IMG/VR virus record: IMGVR_UViG_3300013115_000102
Location: 1-23,845 of that record
Origin: a virus
DNA length: 23,845 nt
Reading direction: 5' to 3' (one strand)
A model generated the notes under the pieces. It had not been told where the DNA came from and did no database searches. It saw only the letters and a program-made list of their open reading frames with translations. This document shows, in pieces, positions 12,626-21,952 of the stretch (its first letter is position 1; every line of letters starts with the position of its first letter). The position numbers were made by a program, and so were the translations under genes.

Positions 12626-15088
12626 TTATGCGTATTGGTTACCGTATTGCGCTCCATAAATACCAGGCGTTGCAAGGTTTTTATAACCTATTCTCGCCGA
12701 TGTTTTATAGCCAACACCGTTTAAATTTAAAAAATTGTTATCAATTAAAACGGATAAACGAATCTTTGTGTCGCTTATCTTTTCAATTTTACATTTTGTT
12801 TCGCCGCTAATTGGTTTTAAAATACCGTTTACGTTATCCAAATCAGTCGATAACATTTCGATTCCTTTTATTCCCCCTTGTTCGTAAACTTCGATCCTAA
12901 TAACTCCGAAATAATCAGCAATATCACCAACATTCCCGAAAGTATCTTCCAAATCGAAATCAGCCTCAATAAGTGTTGCATCGTCTTGTAAAATTGCGTT
13001 TGTTCTTACTCCGTTAACATCTAATCCCGTATAAAGGTCAACCGTTTTTGATTCGTTCCAATGGTTAATTGATCCGTCCCAAATGTCTGATTCCTCATAA
13101 GTACGAACGTAAATGTTCGATGAGTTTTTAGTATTAACTAATTCACCACTTGTGTTTAATTCTGTTTGTAATGAAAATCTAAGTTTCCAATCGTTAAAAA
13201 CAGAATCCAAACGCGCCCAGTTTTGATTCCTCCCATTAAATGTTTTGTTTCCGTCTACTAAATCGTTTGGAACGTTTGCGTTTTCGATCCAGTATTCCCA
13301 ACGTGGACGAAGTGCGTAACGCATCCAATAAGCTTTTTTAGTCCCAACATCTAACGTTTGATCCCTAACAACTTGAATTAAATTCTTATCGACTCCGCTA
13401 GCCATTTGAAAACCTCTAGTCGTATCGACTGAAATTTGTTGGACATCATTGGAATCAACTGGAAACCCTGTTGTGTCTATTGAGTAATTTTCACATTCGA
13501 AAGTTTCACCGCTAACAGTGTTAAAACCTTCTACAATAAAACTAATTGAGTCTAAAGTCTCGTTTTTACTTGTATCTAAAAAGTATAAGCTTTGCGTTAA
13601 CACCTCATCCTCAACACAACCAAGTAATGTTGGCGTTCCGCTATTATTTACCGATTGAATATGGTTTAAAAACTCGATTGAAGCATCACCAACAACAAAT
13701 TGTGTTGGTTGTTCTCCTAAAGTGTTAAAGTCACATTTTAAACTAACTCTATCCGATAAATTAGTCGCTAACGTTTCGTCCGCCAATGATACATAAACAC
13801 AATAATTCCAATCAGACTGATTGATTGAATCGAAATATAATCCAAAGTCGCTATTAGGTTGGAATTGTCCATTTATGTAAACTGTATCACCAAAGTTAGA
13901 TATTGAATCGAATCGAATATCCATAGCCGCACCACTAGCGTTTTGAAAACCTAAATTAGTGAATTGCCCCGTTGATTGGTTAATTGTTTGGCTTAAATCG
14001 TTAAACAATAAGTTTTTATAGTTCTCTAAATTATTCTCTTCGATTAAAGTTTGATCGAAAGGAATAGTAAAAAATCCTAATTTATACTCAGACGTTGCCG
14101 ATGCTCCTGGTTGATTTAATACAATTTGGAAATTAGTCGGTTCGTCTTTTGATATTACCGAAGTGTTCGCGCCCCCTGTTGTTGTGTATGTTACACCTAT
14201 AACATTGTAATTATTATCGCCACCGTTGAAATTCTCATCAAACCAACCAACATTCCCGTCCAAAGCTGTTTCGCTTGAATCAGTTTTAACAAAAACATTC
14301 GGGTTGTTTATTTCAGGTAAAAACGTTAATTCGAAAACGTCTGTTAACGATTCGTTATCAAATAAAAACGAAGGAGACGTATTATTTTGGAAATCCGATA
14401 AACTGTCATAAAACGGTATTATTTGGAAATCTATTGTTATTCTAAAACTTTGCGTTACTCCTGACTTACCTAATCCAATTATAGAGGCATTAAAAACAGA
14501 ATGTCCCGAATTAAAACCAATTGGATTAAGAGGAAAAACCGTAACTAAATCAGTCGGATCGATTCCCGTAACCTCGAATCTAGGTGTTGTATCATCAATT
14601 AATGAGTTTAACGACCCCGATTGTAAATTACTATTCGCTATTAAATTATAATTTAAAACTAATCCGTCGACATTATCGCTAGTTTGTATTATTAAATTAG
14701 TCGATGTTTCCGTCCCGTTTGTAAAAGGATAATTAAAAGCGGGCGGAAAAGTACCCGATGTTAACGAAATACGCATTCTAGTAGGTGTAAGCAGTGTTAT
14801 TGTACCCGTTCCCGCGTAAACAACTGGACCACCTCCCGGATCGTATGTAGTAGCGAAAGCAATCCCCGCACCATTAATAAAACCATCATCGAAAAATGAA
14901 CCGCTAGACCTAACAAATTCGTTCGTTCCGTCGGACTCAGTAGAAACCGAATAACTCGATTCAAATTCCACCTCAATATCAACGTCTAGTTCTAACGTGA
15001 TTCGATCGCCTACGTTACCAAGTAACCACGACGTTTTTTCTGCACGAAATTCGTTTGTGTACTCTCTACGTGTTATTATTGCGCCCAT
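12626..15088 (-). CDS. Large minor tail / tail-tip protein (820 aa)
   Basis: No family recognised by motif. The protein is beta-rich, acidic and low in Lys. It opens MGAIITRREYTNEFRAEKTSW and ends GTSARIGYKNLATPG-like aromatic and Gly segments. Several internal repeats of strand-rich, Asn/Ser/Thr sequence suggest multiple sandwich domains. Size and place between the tail hub and the fibres fit a baseplate or tip scaffold to which fibres attach. Composition matches the phage core. Confidence 0.65.
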   Translation of the reverse strand: MGAIITRREYTNEFRAEKTSWLLGNVGDRITLELDVDIEVEFESSYSVSTESDGTNEFVRSSGSFFDDGFINGAGIAFATTYDPGGGPVVYAGTGTITLLTPTRMRISLTSGTFPPAFNYPFTNGTETSTNLIIQTSDNVDGLVLNYNLIANSNLQSGSLNSLIDDTTPRFEVTGIDPTDLVTVFPLNPIGFNSGHSVFNASIIGLGKSGVTQSFRITIDFQIIPFYDSLSDFQNNTSPSFLFDNESLTDVFELTFLPEINNPNVFVKTDSSETALDGNVGWFDENFNGGDNNYNVIGVTYTTTGGANTSVISKDEPTNFQIVLNQPGASATSEYKLGFFTIPFDQTLIEENNLENYKNLLFNDLSQTINQSTGQFTNLGFQNASGAAMDIRFDSISNFGDTVYINGQFQPNSDFGLYFDSINQSDWNYCVYVSLADETLATNLSDRVSLKCDFNTLGEQPTQFVVGDASIEFLNHIQSVNNSGTPTLLGCVEDEVLTQSLYFLDTSKNETLDSISFIVEGFNTVSGETFECENYSIDTTGFPVDSNDVQQISVDTTRGFQMASGVDKNLIQVVRDQTLDVGTKKAYWMRYALRPRWEYWIENANVPNDLVDGNKTFNGRNQNWARLDSVFNDWKLRFSLQTELNTSGELVNTKNSSNIYVRTYEESDIWDGSINHWNESKTVDLYTGLDVNGVRTNAILQDDATLIEADFDLEDTFGNVGDIADYFGVIRIEVYEQGGIKGIEMLSTDLDNVNGILKPISGETKCKIEKISDTKIRLSVLIDNNFLNLNGVGYKTSARIGYKNLATPGIYGAQYGNQYA

Positions 15089-15329
15089 ACTTGTTAGTTA
15101 ATTCGTCAATAGATTGTTTTACCTTAACAATATCGCCACTTTTTTTGGCATTCTCAATAATCTTGTTTGACTCTTTAACAAGCTGTTGCAATTTTACTTT
15201 TTCATTGTTAGGAATTTCCGGCAAAACCTTATCTAACATTGAATTCAATAAATTTGGTACGTCTTTAGTGTCTTTTGCGAATTGTTCCGCAAGTTTTAAA
15301 GACTGTTCAAAAATATTATTGCCCTTCAT
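15066..15329 (-). CDS. Small helical tail-region protein (87 aa)
   Basis: Not recognised. The protein is all helical and charged (NIFEQSLKLAEQFAKD, NEKVKLQQLVKESNKIIENAKK, DIVKVKQSIDELTNKYGRNN). It overlaps both neighbours, by 14 bp with the 591-residue gene and 23 bp with the 820-residue gene, which argues for a real coupled gene. It could be a tail assembly factor or trimerising peptide. Confidence 0.65.
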   Translation of the reverse strand: MKGNNIFEQSLKLAEQFAKDTKDVPNLLNSMLDKVLPEIPNNEKVKLQQLVKESNKIIENAKKSGDIVKVKQSIDELTNKYGRNNNT

Positions 15330-17091
15330 TAAATACTAATTTAAGGTTTTTTGTGTAAAGTTGTTTTATTTTATATTGAATACTTGCTAAACCGATTTGA
15401 AAATCCCATTCAATCGATATAATTTCACCCGTTCGGCCATCTTCTAAACTAAATTTATTATTCGACAAAACCTTGTTCCAATCATCCAAACAAAACGGAA
15501 CTTTCTCGGCCGTCTCCAAAATATGTTGGTTGTGGACCGTTTGACCCGTTGTTGTATCGGTAACCTCTGCAAATGATTCTATTACGTGGAATTTTTCCCA
15601 AAGTTCTTTTGCTGTAATTTGTTCGGAATCCATTTCCTCCGCTTCGATTATTAGAAACTTATCAACCGTAATTGTGTCGGCGGATAATTGCATCATTCCT
15701 TTACGATCAGCAATTAAACCGCCTAGATTTGAACTACCACCAAAAAAACCAATTACACTGTCCGCAATATCTCCAAGTGTTTTTAATAATTGCTCGTATT
15801 CTGTTAAACTATCTTTTCGAGTACCTAACGCAAAAGGAGGGCGAATTTGTGCTAACCCCTTACCCAATTGCAGTTTTTTGTTGTTTGTCGTAACTGGTTC
15901 AGCTATTACCTGGTAATTAGTCCCCTCAAAATTCTCTAAACTGTTTTGATCTTGTATGTCCGTTTGAAACGATATAAAATAATTCTTTAAAAACTCGCCC
16001 GTATTATAAGCGAACTCGCTTCGTCTTATCCCTTGATTTGTTTCTACGTTTGGCAAAATGTAAGTTGATAACGAACTCCAATAATCACGACGTTCGAATC
16101 TAAAAACTCCGCCCTCTATTTTGTAATCAGCGTTGAAAGTTTCTAACATTACGCGAATAAAGTCGCCAAAATTATAAATTGCTGATTGTTGGTTAGGATG
16201 TCCGAAATCGTCCGTTGCTCCAAATAATCCACCACGCTTTGATTTGTTTGGAAGGATAACCGCTTTACTGAATCTAGGATCGTCGAAAATAGTTGATTGA
16301 AATCCTAACCCTAAATAAGTTAACCCAACTTCAAACAATCTTTTTATCGTCATTGCTCTGTATCTCCTAACTGGTGGGATAAACTGATTTATTAAATCCG
16401 TAACCGTTTGTATTAAAGCGATAACTATCGCCGTAGTATAAGCGATTTGAGCAACTAAACGAATTGAATTAGCTATAATCTTACCAACATTAAAAACTGG
16501 AACCCCTAAAGCCGAAAACGACGGGACTGTTGCTTCTATTAAATTACTTGTAGCCTCTGCAATGTCTTTAATACCTTGTATTAATTCCCTTTGTAATAAA
16601 TAAATCGCAATAGTTAATTGACCAACTATAAACGCTTCGGGTCTAAAATTTAAAACATAAGGTACATTCACATAATCGGAACTTTGGATAAAACCTTTTT
16701 GACGTAAATAACCAAATGAGAAACCGTCGGCAACCTCGTTTAGCCAATCTGAACCATCTGATTTTACAATATTCGCTATTACTTTCTCACATTCTACAAA
16801 GTTAGCGTCGTTAGTTAAATCGATCATTCCATCAAACACATTTTGAGAGTCTAAACCGATTTTATACGGTATCCCCTCAAATATTCCGACTCCACCGTTT
16901 AACCCATCCTCAACGATTTGGTTGATACGTTTCGCATCTTCTAAAACGAACTCGATCGAACTTGTCGAAATCTCTTGTTCGTCTTGTCCTTCTCGCGTTC
17001 CCCATTGCGCTAACAATTTTAATTCGGGTAAATTCGCGGGCGTTCCTCCTGGTTGGCCGTCTAACTCAAAATTTATGTTAAGGTTTGACAT
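15316..17091 (-). CDS. Tail-tip/hub-like protein (591 aa)
   Basis: The gene lies directly downstream of the tape measure gene with a three-base gap, the position of the distal tail or tail-associated protein in siphophages. The first 100 residues are beta-rich (NINFELDGQ, IEFVLEDAKRINQIV). Two hydrophobic stretches, about 153-167 and 210-238 (IRLVAQIAYTTAIVIALIQT), are unusual for a tail protein and may insert into the host membrane during DNA entry or pack in the tail lumen. The C-terminal half is soluble, with PFALGTRKDSLTEYEQLL and EIISIEWDFQIGLASIQYKIKQ. I do not see a peptidase or lysozyme motif. No family could be named. Confidence 0.65.
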   Translation of the reverse strand: MSNLNINFELDGQPGGTPANLPELKLLAQWGTREGQDEQEISTSSIEFVLEDAKRINQIVEDGLNGGVGIFEGIPYKIGLDSQNVFDGMIDLTNDANFVECEKVIANIVKSDGSDWLNEVADGFSFGYLRQKGFIQSSDYVNVPYVLNFRPEAFIVGQLTIAIYLLQRELIQGIKDIAEATSNLIEATVPSFSALGVPVFNVGKIIANSIRLVAQIAYTTAIVIALIQTVTDLINQFIPPVRRYRAMTIKRLFEVGLTYLGLGFQSTIFDDPRFSKAVILPNKSKRGGLFGATDDFGHPNQQSAIYNFGDFIRVMLETFNADYKIEGGVFRFERRDYWSSLSTYILPNVETNQGIRRSEFAYNTGEFLKNYFISFQTDIQDQNSLENFEGTNYQVIAEPVTTNNKKLQLGKGLAQIRPPFALGTRKDSLTEYEQLLKTLGDIADSVIGFFGGSSNLGGLIADRKGMMQLSADTITVDKFLIIEAEEMDSEQITAKELWEKFHVIESFAEVTDTTTGQTVHNQHILETAEKVPFCLDDWNKVLSNNKFSLEDGRTGEIISIEWDFQIGLASIQYKIKQLYTKNLKLVFNEGQ

Positions 17092-17094
17092 TTA

Positions 17095-20000
17095 TCAAAT
17101 ACGATTTTTAGTTACTCTATGTCTGTTTATTAGTCTCTTATTACCTGATTTTCTCTCATCTATAAAGTCCATGACGCCGCGAGTAACTTTTTCAACATCA
17201 ACGATTTGTTCCGGCTTGTTCTCGATCGCTTTTCTTGTCGCTTTCATTTCATCTAATAATCTTGGATCACTTCCCCCCGATTGCATTACTTGTAACGCGT
17301 TAACTTGTGGTTGCATGAAGTTCGAACCAATCATTCCTGAATCGATCGCCTTTGTTAAAGCTACAAAGTTACCTTTTCCAAATTTAGCCATTGTGGACCC
17401 TTTCCAAATACCTTCATTCCCCTCAACTAACACTGGAATTCCTTTCCCTCTTTTCGCGTGCGATTCACCTCGAACAACTCCATTACTTATCGAATTACCT
17501 CCTTTCGCTCCGTTCTTATTCGCGTCCATGAAATCTGAAACATCCCCATGTTCACCCGTACCCGTACCGAACGATAGTATTGCGCTCTCTAACCCTTGTA
17601 AGATACTAAAGTCTCTTAAAACTGATACTAACGCGCTCTCATCACCCGATGCAGACGCCGCCGAATATGCAGAATATAAAGCGCGAATTTTATCCAATTG
17701 GATTTGCTTTTTCTGTGATTGAATCTTCTTTTGTTCGATTTCCGCCAAGGCTTGTTCCTCAAATGCTAAATTATTCTCCAATCCCGCTTGTGCCCTTGCT
17801 TCTTGTCTATCGACGATGGCTTCTTGTTTATCTTCTAATCGATCCAACTCGTTTATTTGTTTGTCCAATCTCATTTGGAACGAATCAAAAACAGCTTGCG
17901 CGGTTGCGTCTTGAATGTCTTGGATTTTATCCGCCTTTTCTTTTTCTGCGTCAATTGCGATTTTATTTTTTAATCTCGCTAATTCTAGTTCCTTATCAAT
18001 TGCATCACGTCCCGACGCTTTTTCTAAATCAATCTCACGTTGTAACTGCTCTATTTTTAATTTAGTTAGTTCCTCGTTTATTTCTTCTTGCGTTGCCTCA
18101 GATTCTAGTAAATCAATCTCACGCGCTTTTTGCTCTCTTGCGTCTTGACGCTCTAAGGCTTGGATATCAATTGTTTCCCTATCCTCTACACCTTTTCGGC
18201 GAATCTCTGTTTTTTGTTTTTCTAAAGCCTGAAACTCTTCCGAAGTTTTCTTAAACAACTTTTGTTGTTCCTCTATTTCTTCAATTGCTCTTTTCTCTTC
18301 TATCTTTTGAAGTTCTAAAGCTTGTTGTTTTTCATTCTCGATATTCTTCGCGCGTAAATCTTCTAATTGGTTGAATACCTCTTTTCGTAATTCTAAACGT
18401 TGTCTATCAAGATCGATTAAAGTTTCGTTTAATTCGCTTTCTTGCGTTCTTGCTTCTCTTACAACTTCCAATAATCTACCTTCCAATATTTCAGAAAGTC
18501 CAATCGCTCTGATCTTTTCGTTTAAAACCTTAGCGTCACTTGTCTTTATTAAGTCATCTATATCTATTCTAGTTTTTGCGACTCTTTTGATCTCTGCAAC
18601 TTCTTCGCCTAAAACTTTACGTTGTAATCTTTGTGTTTCAAGTATTAACTTTCGACGCTCATCGAATCTTTTCTTTTCATCTGCTATTAATCGTTCGTTT
18701 ACAGATTTTTGATTGTCGAACCCATCGATTAAAATGTCCAAGTTCTTTTCCAATTCGTCTTGTAACAATTGGTTCGCAACTCTTCTAATCGCTAACGCTT
18801 TTAATTCGGCGTCTTTCTCCGCTTCTATAAACTCGATACGCTTGTTTGATAGTTCTTGTTCATCCTCTCTTGTTTGAGTTTTTCTATCTTTCTTAAACTT
18901 GAATAACGCTTCTTCAACTGCTAATTCTCTTCGAACTATCTCTAAGTTTTTCTCCGCCGCTTGACTTTGTAATCTCGCCGCGTCTTGGATCGCCTGAGTT
19001 CTCTCCGCGAACGATTTAGTTGCGTCCGCTTCGATTTCTTCCGATTTTTCACTTTCGGCGTTTAAGCGCGCTACTTCTTCACGTAACCCGATAAAATCTT
19101 TTTCATTCTTTCTTATTTGGTCCCCAATAGCCGCGAAATCGTTAGCCGCTTTTAATGCCGCTTTTCCTATTCCGTCGGTTTGTTCTTTAATTGTATTTCC
19201 TAAATCTTTGAACCCTTTCCCAACCTTTTCAAGTGCTTTTTGTACTTTCTCAGGTGCGCCAGTTGTTAAACCGATAAAACCTTCTAAAGCCCCCGTTAAG
19301 GACTCAGCCGTTGTTTTTCCAACTTGATCCCCAACCTTTGCAAATCTCGACGACACTTCCTCGGTTGCTCCCGCTAATCTATCGTTCGCCCTTGCTAATG
19401 CGTCCGCACCTTCTTGGGTTTTCTTAAAGAACGCTACTAATGAAGCTAACAACGCAATAAACGCACCGATTGCCGAAGCTTTTAAAACATTATTAAACAC
19501 CTTCATCGAACGCGATGTCGTTTTAACCGCTCTCGATAATCCTAAATAAGCAATTATAGATTTCTTTTGTTGCGTCTCGTTTGCCTCCGATGCAACTGTA
19601 TTTGTTACTACTTCTTCCGTCTCGTCTTTAAATGATGAACCAACTATATTAATTACAACATTTAAATTGTTTATTACTTGCGATAAGATCCCCGTTTGAT
19701 CTACTGCACCCCCAATCGATTCGGTCCAAAGGTTAGTTTCTTTTAACGCCTCTTTTACCTGATCCTTATAATTACCAACCTCTCTTTGTGTTTGACCAAC
19801 TGATTTGTCGATATCTTTTAGTTTCTGATCTAACGCCGTAACCTCTTCCAATAATTCTTGTGACGCTTGGGTGTTTTCTTGCCCGGCCGCCGCCAAGTTT
19901 TTATATTGTTTTCGAAGGTCTCTTAAACGCTTCGATTGTTTGTCGTATTCTCCCGTTAGTCCTTTGTTTTCCTTCGCTTGTTCCTTAACCTCCCTTCTTT

Positions 20001-20391
20001 GTTTAGCAATTTCCAAACGTAATTCTTCGTTCGCAACCGCTTGATCGTCGGTTAGTTCGATTAGCTTTTGTCTTAACTTTTGCTCTTCCTTCGCTAATTT
20101 AACCGCTTTTTTCTTTTGCTCAGTCGCTTGACCTTCCGCGTCTTGTAATTCCTTGTTTGCTTTGATTAGTTTCTCTAATTGCTTTTCAAGTTTTTCCAAT
20201 TCCGCCTCCTGGTCGTCCGTTGCATCAGTAAAATCGGATGCGGATTTGCGAGTTTTTTCTATTTCGTTTCGGAATTTCTTTTGTGCTGATAAAAAATGCT
20301 TTTCTAATTTATCAATCGCGGCGATTAACTTATCAATCGCGCCGTCGTCAATTACTAAATCGGAATATTTAATTGGATTACCTTCGTCCAT
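17095..20391 (-). CDS. Tape measure protein (1098 aa)
   Basis: This is the longest gene in the window, placed right after the tail chaperones. Residues about 15-215 and 410-880 are long charged coiled coils rich in Glu, Lys, Gln and Arg. A hydrophobic segment at about 302-323 (NVLKASAIGAFIALLASLVAFF) is the usual membrane-spanning stretch of tape measure proteins. The C-terminal part (about 975-1020) has GESHAKRGKGIPVLVEGNEGI, a Gly-rich motif common in tape measures of this host group. It sets tail length. By the rule of about 0.15 nm per residue the tail would be near 165 nm, which suggests a siphovirus. The start overlaps the chaperone fusion by 14 bp. Confidence 0.93.
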   Translation of the reverse strand: MDEGNPIKYSDLVIDDGAIDKLIAAIDKLEKHFLSAQKKFRNEIEKTRKSASDFTDATDDQEAELEKLEKQLEKLIKANKELQDAEGQATEQKKKAVKLAKEEQKLRQKLIELTDDQAVANEELRLEIAKQRREVKEQAKENKGLTGEYDKQSKRLRDLRKQYKNLAAAGQENTQASQELLEEVTALDQKLKDIDKSVGQTQREVGNYKDQVKEALKETNLWTESIGGAVDQTGILSQVINNLNVVINIVGSSFKDETEEVVTNTVASEANETQQKKSIIAYLGLSRAVKTTSRSMKVFNNVLKASAIGAFIALLASLVAFFKKTQEGADALARANDRLAGATEEVSSRFAKVGDQVGKTTAESLTGALEGFIGLTTGAPEKVQKALEKVGKGFKDLGNTIKEQTDGIGKAALKAANDFAAIGDQIRKNEKDFIGLREEVARLNAESEKSEEIEADATKSFAERTQAIQDAARLQSQAAEKNLEIVRRELAVEEALFKFKKDRKTQTREDEQELSNKRIEFIEAEKDAELKALAIRRVANQLLQDELEKNLDILIDGFDNQKSVNERLIADEKKRFDERRKLILETQRLQRKVLGEEVAEIKRVAKTRIDIDDLIKTSDAKVLNEKIRAIGLSEILEGRLLEVVREARTQESELNETLIDLDRQRLELRKEVFNQLEDLRAKNIENEKQQALELQKIEEKRAIEEIEEQQKLFKKTSEEFQALEKQKTEIRRKGVEDRETIDIQALERQDAREQKAREIDLLESEATQEEINEELTKLKIEQLQREIDLEKASGRDAIDKELELARLKNKIAIDAEKEKADKIQDIQDATAQAVFDSFQMRLDKQINELDRLEDKQEAIVDRQEARAQAGLENNLAFEEQALAEIEQKKIQSQKKQIQLDKIRALYSAYSAASASGDESALVSVLRDFSILQGLESAILSFGTGTGEHGDVSDFMDANKNGAKGGNSISNGVVRGESHAKRGKGIPVLVEGNEGIWKGSTMAKFGKGNFVALTKAIDSGMIGSNFMQPQVNALQVMQSGGSDPRLLDEMKATRKAIENKPEQIVDVEKVTRGVMDFIDERKSGNKRLINRHRVTKNRI

Positions 20392-21129
20392 TCTGTTTCA
20401 ATTGTTTGTTATTCAAATCAATTAAGATATAAACTTCTTTTACGGTCATTTGTTTTACATCGCGCCCATTTGCGTTTGCACTTAAGGAATGACATAATTC
20501 CTCAAATGAACGATCGAACTCGATTTCGTAACTCCCTGACCCGTTGAAAGTTTTAGGCTTTGCCAATGATAACAAATAACGTTCTATCTTATCAGCGACG
20601 TCGCTAGGTTCACCCGATAGCAAATCATCGCATAAGGCTAAAATACGTTTTTTTCTGTTAACAAATAGATTTTTACGGTCGAGGTTGTTAAACTTGCTCG
20701 GGAAGAATAGACTTAGTTCGGTTTCGAGTTTTTTTTTACCTCGTCGGAAGTGGTTCGAACTTCTCCGATAGTTAACCCCCAACCGGACAACGTTTTTAAT
20801 TTATCCTCCAAATTAGATTGTGAGAAATCTTTAATTATTTGCCCGTCAATACTTTTTATCAAACAAGCGAACGCCAACCCTGTGACGTTGTTGTTTGTCA
20901 TAATATTGTGGTAAGTATTACGCAAATTGTACATTTCGCCTAACGCCTCGTCTACCATCTTTTTGCCTAAGAACTGGAATATTTTACTAATCTTAGAATC
21001 GAACGCCATAACATCACCGCCTAACTCAGCGTCTAACATAACGTATTTGTTAAACGCGTTAAATCTGCAAAATGGTAATGTATCAATTGAGTCGTAAAAC
21101 TCGACGTTGTGTTTTCCTAGTTTAAGCAT
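20378..21129 (-). CDS. Tail assembly chaperone, -1 frameshift fusion (GT-like, about 250 aa)
   Basis: If ribosomes slip by -1 on A AAA AAC (20728-20734), decoding passes from GTA AAA AAA AAC to CTC GAA ACC and continues to the stop at 20378, giving 134 residues of the G part plus about 116 of the T part. The T frame starts LETELSLFFPSKFNN and ends NNKQLKQNGRR. The T frame also has an ATG at 20780-20782, but this lies inside the G gene and has no leader, so I treat it as part of the fusion frame and not as a separate gene. The fusion end overlaps the tape measure start by 14 bp. Confidence 0.8.
20713..21129 (-). CDS. Tail assembly chaperone, short form (G-like, 138 aa)
   Basis: This 138-residue soluble protein ends TSDEVKKNSKPN at the TAA at 20713-20715. 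It lies immediately upstream of the tape measure gene and overlaps a second frame in the -1 register that runs to 20378. This arrangement is the standard lambda G/G-T pair: the short form and a frameshifted long form together load the tape measure and recruit tail subunits. The sequence itself shows no detectable family motif to me; the call comes from position and the frameshift site. Confidence 0.8.
   Translation of the reverse strand: MLKLGKHNVEFYDSIDTLPFCRFNAFNKYVMLDAELGGDVMAFDSKISKIFQFLGKKMVDEALGEMYNLRNTYHNIMTNNNVTGLAFACLIKSIDGQIIKDFSQSNLEDKLKTLSGWGLTIGEVRTTSDEVKKNSKPN
20728..20734 (-). promoter_or_regulatory. Programmed -1 frameshift slippery heptamer A AAA AAC
   Basis: The heptamer lies at the end of a run of nine A on the minus strand, with frame-0 codons AAA and AAC in exactly the X XXY YYZ phase. 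The -1 frame continues open for 351 bases while frame 0 stops 15 bases later. A strong downstream stem-loop is not obvious. Confidence 0.85.
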
Positions 21130-21377
21130 TTGTTTATGATTGGTGCGGATAATAAAGGTACAAACAAAATCCGTAAATCAAAAAACCAAACCAATTCGGG
21201 AATAATAAATAAAAACGTGATATGATGAGCAAAACAATAATTACAATCAACCGCCTTTTGTATAAAGGCATTTGGTGAATATCCGCTCATTAACTCCCTA
21301 ATCCCCCATTTTTCTAATAAAATAATAATGGACCAGGTTAAGCAACTATAAAATATTATGTGTTCTAAATAGTACAA
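21117..21377 (-). CDS. Small membrane protein with CxxC motif (86 aa), TTG start
   Basis: The start is a TTG at 21375-21377 that overlaps the end of the upstream gene; no ATG occurs before residue 30, and starting there would lose the first membrane span. The protein has hydrophobic segments at about 5-22, 52-66 and 68-82, and CNYCFAHH at 45-52 between them. A CxxC motif before a membrane span recurs in phage and bacterial membrane proteins of unknown function. A membrane protein between tail-terminator-like and chaperone genes is odd for the tail block. It may act in host envelope modification or superinfection exclusion, but that is a guess. Confidence 0.6.
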   Translation of the reverse strand: MYYLEHIIFYSCLTWSIIILLEKWGIRELMSGYSPNAFIQKAVDCNYCFAHHITFLFIIPELVWFFDLRILFVPLLSAPIINKCLN

Positions 21378-21952
21378 TCTTCGGGAATTGTTGTGGTTAT
21401 GTTAAACTTAAACCCGGCGTATGGGTAATTAAAATATTGCTTTTGACTTAATTGGTCAAATGAATAATTCGCGAAAATATCGTCGATGTCCTCATCGATA
21501 CTATTTATAGTTAATCGAACACCGTTCGGAATCTCGTTAGTTAGCTTGTTTCTAACGTCTCGTTTTAATTCTTCCGTAAAATAATAGTTGTCACCCTTTG
21601 CCGAATCAATCTTTTTTAAATTAACCCAAAAGATAACCCCTAAATCAACATCGTAGTAATTCGTTACGTTTCGAGCAAATTCGCCGTTTAAGGTTTGCGA
21701 ACCAACTTCGAAAAAACTCATTGCCTGTAAATTATCGTTGAACTCAACCGAATAATATTCGCCCTTTTCTTGATAAACCCACGGTGTTGCAAATTCTACA
21801 CCTTGACGATTCCCCTTCTTAATATAAGACCTCCCAAAAGAATGAGTTAACCAGGGCATCGAACCGAATAACAATTGTAATTTACCGATAACCGCATCCA
21901 CAAATACAGGATTTGGAGGAATTGGAACCGTTGGATTTGCGTAACTGCTCAT
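21365..21952 (-). CDS. Tail terminator-like or major tail protein (195 aa)
   Basis: Residues 10-40 form an N-terminal helix region with a Pro-rich start (NPTVPIPPNPVF), followed by alternating strands (VEFATPWVYQ, YYDVDLGVIFWVNLKKI) and a helix FTEELKRDVRNKL, then FKFNITTTIPEDCTI. This alpha/beta layout is like tail terminator (completion) proteins that cap the tail tube. The gene order (neck protein, this gene, chaperones, tape measure) also allows it to be the major tail tube protein. I cannot decide between them from the sequence. Confidence 0.55.
   Translation of the reverse strand: MSSYANPTVPIPPNPVFVDAVIGKLQLLFGSMPWLTHSFGRSYIKKGNRQGVEFATPWVYQEKGEYYSVEFNDNLQAMSFFEVGSQTLNGEFARNVTNYYDVDLGVIFWVNLKKIDSAKGDNYYFTEELKRDVRNKLTNEIPNGVRLTINSIDEDIDDIFANYSFDQLSQKQYFNYPYAGFKFNITTTIPEDCTI

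Noticed and set aside
16922-17722. Plus-strand open frame of 266 codons
   Set aside because: It lies antisense across the junction of the tape measure and tail-tip genes, has no leader or recognisable domain, and its Ser/Phe/Pro-rich product is typical of a shadow frame.
20378-20782. Independent gene starting at the ATG at 20782
   Set aside because: The ATG lies inside the upstream chaperone frame without a leader, and the in-phase slippery heptamer explains the frame as a -1 fusion.
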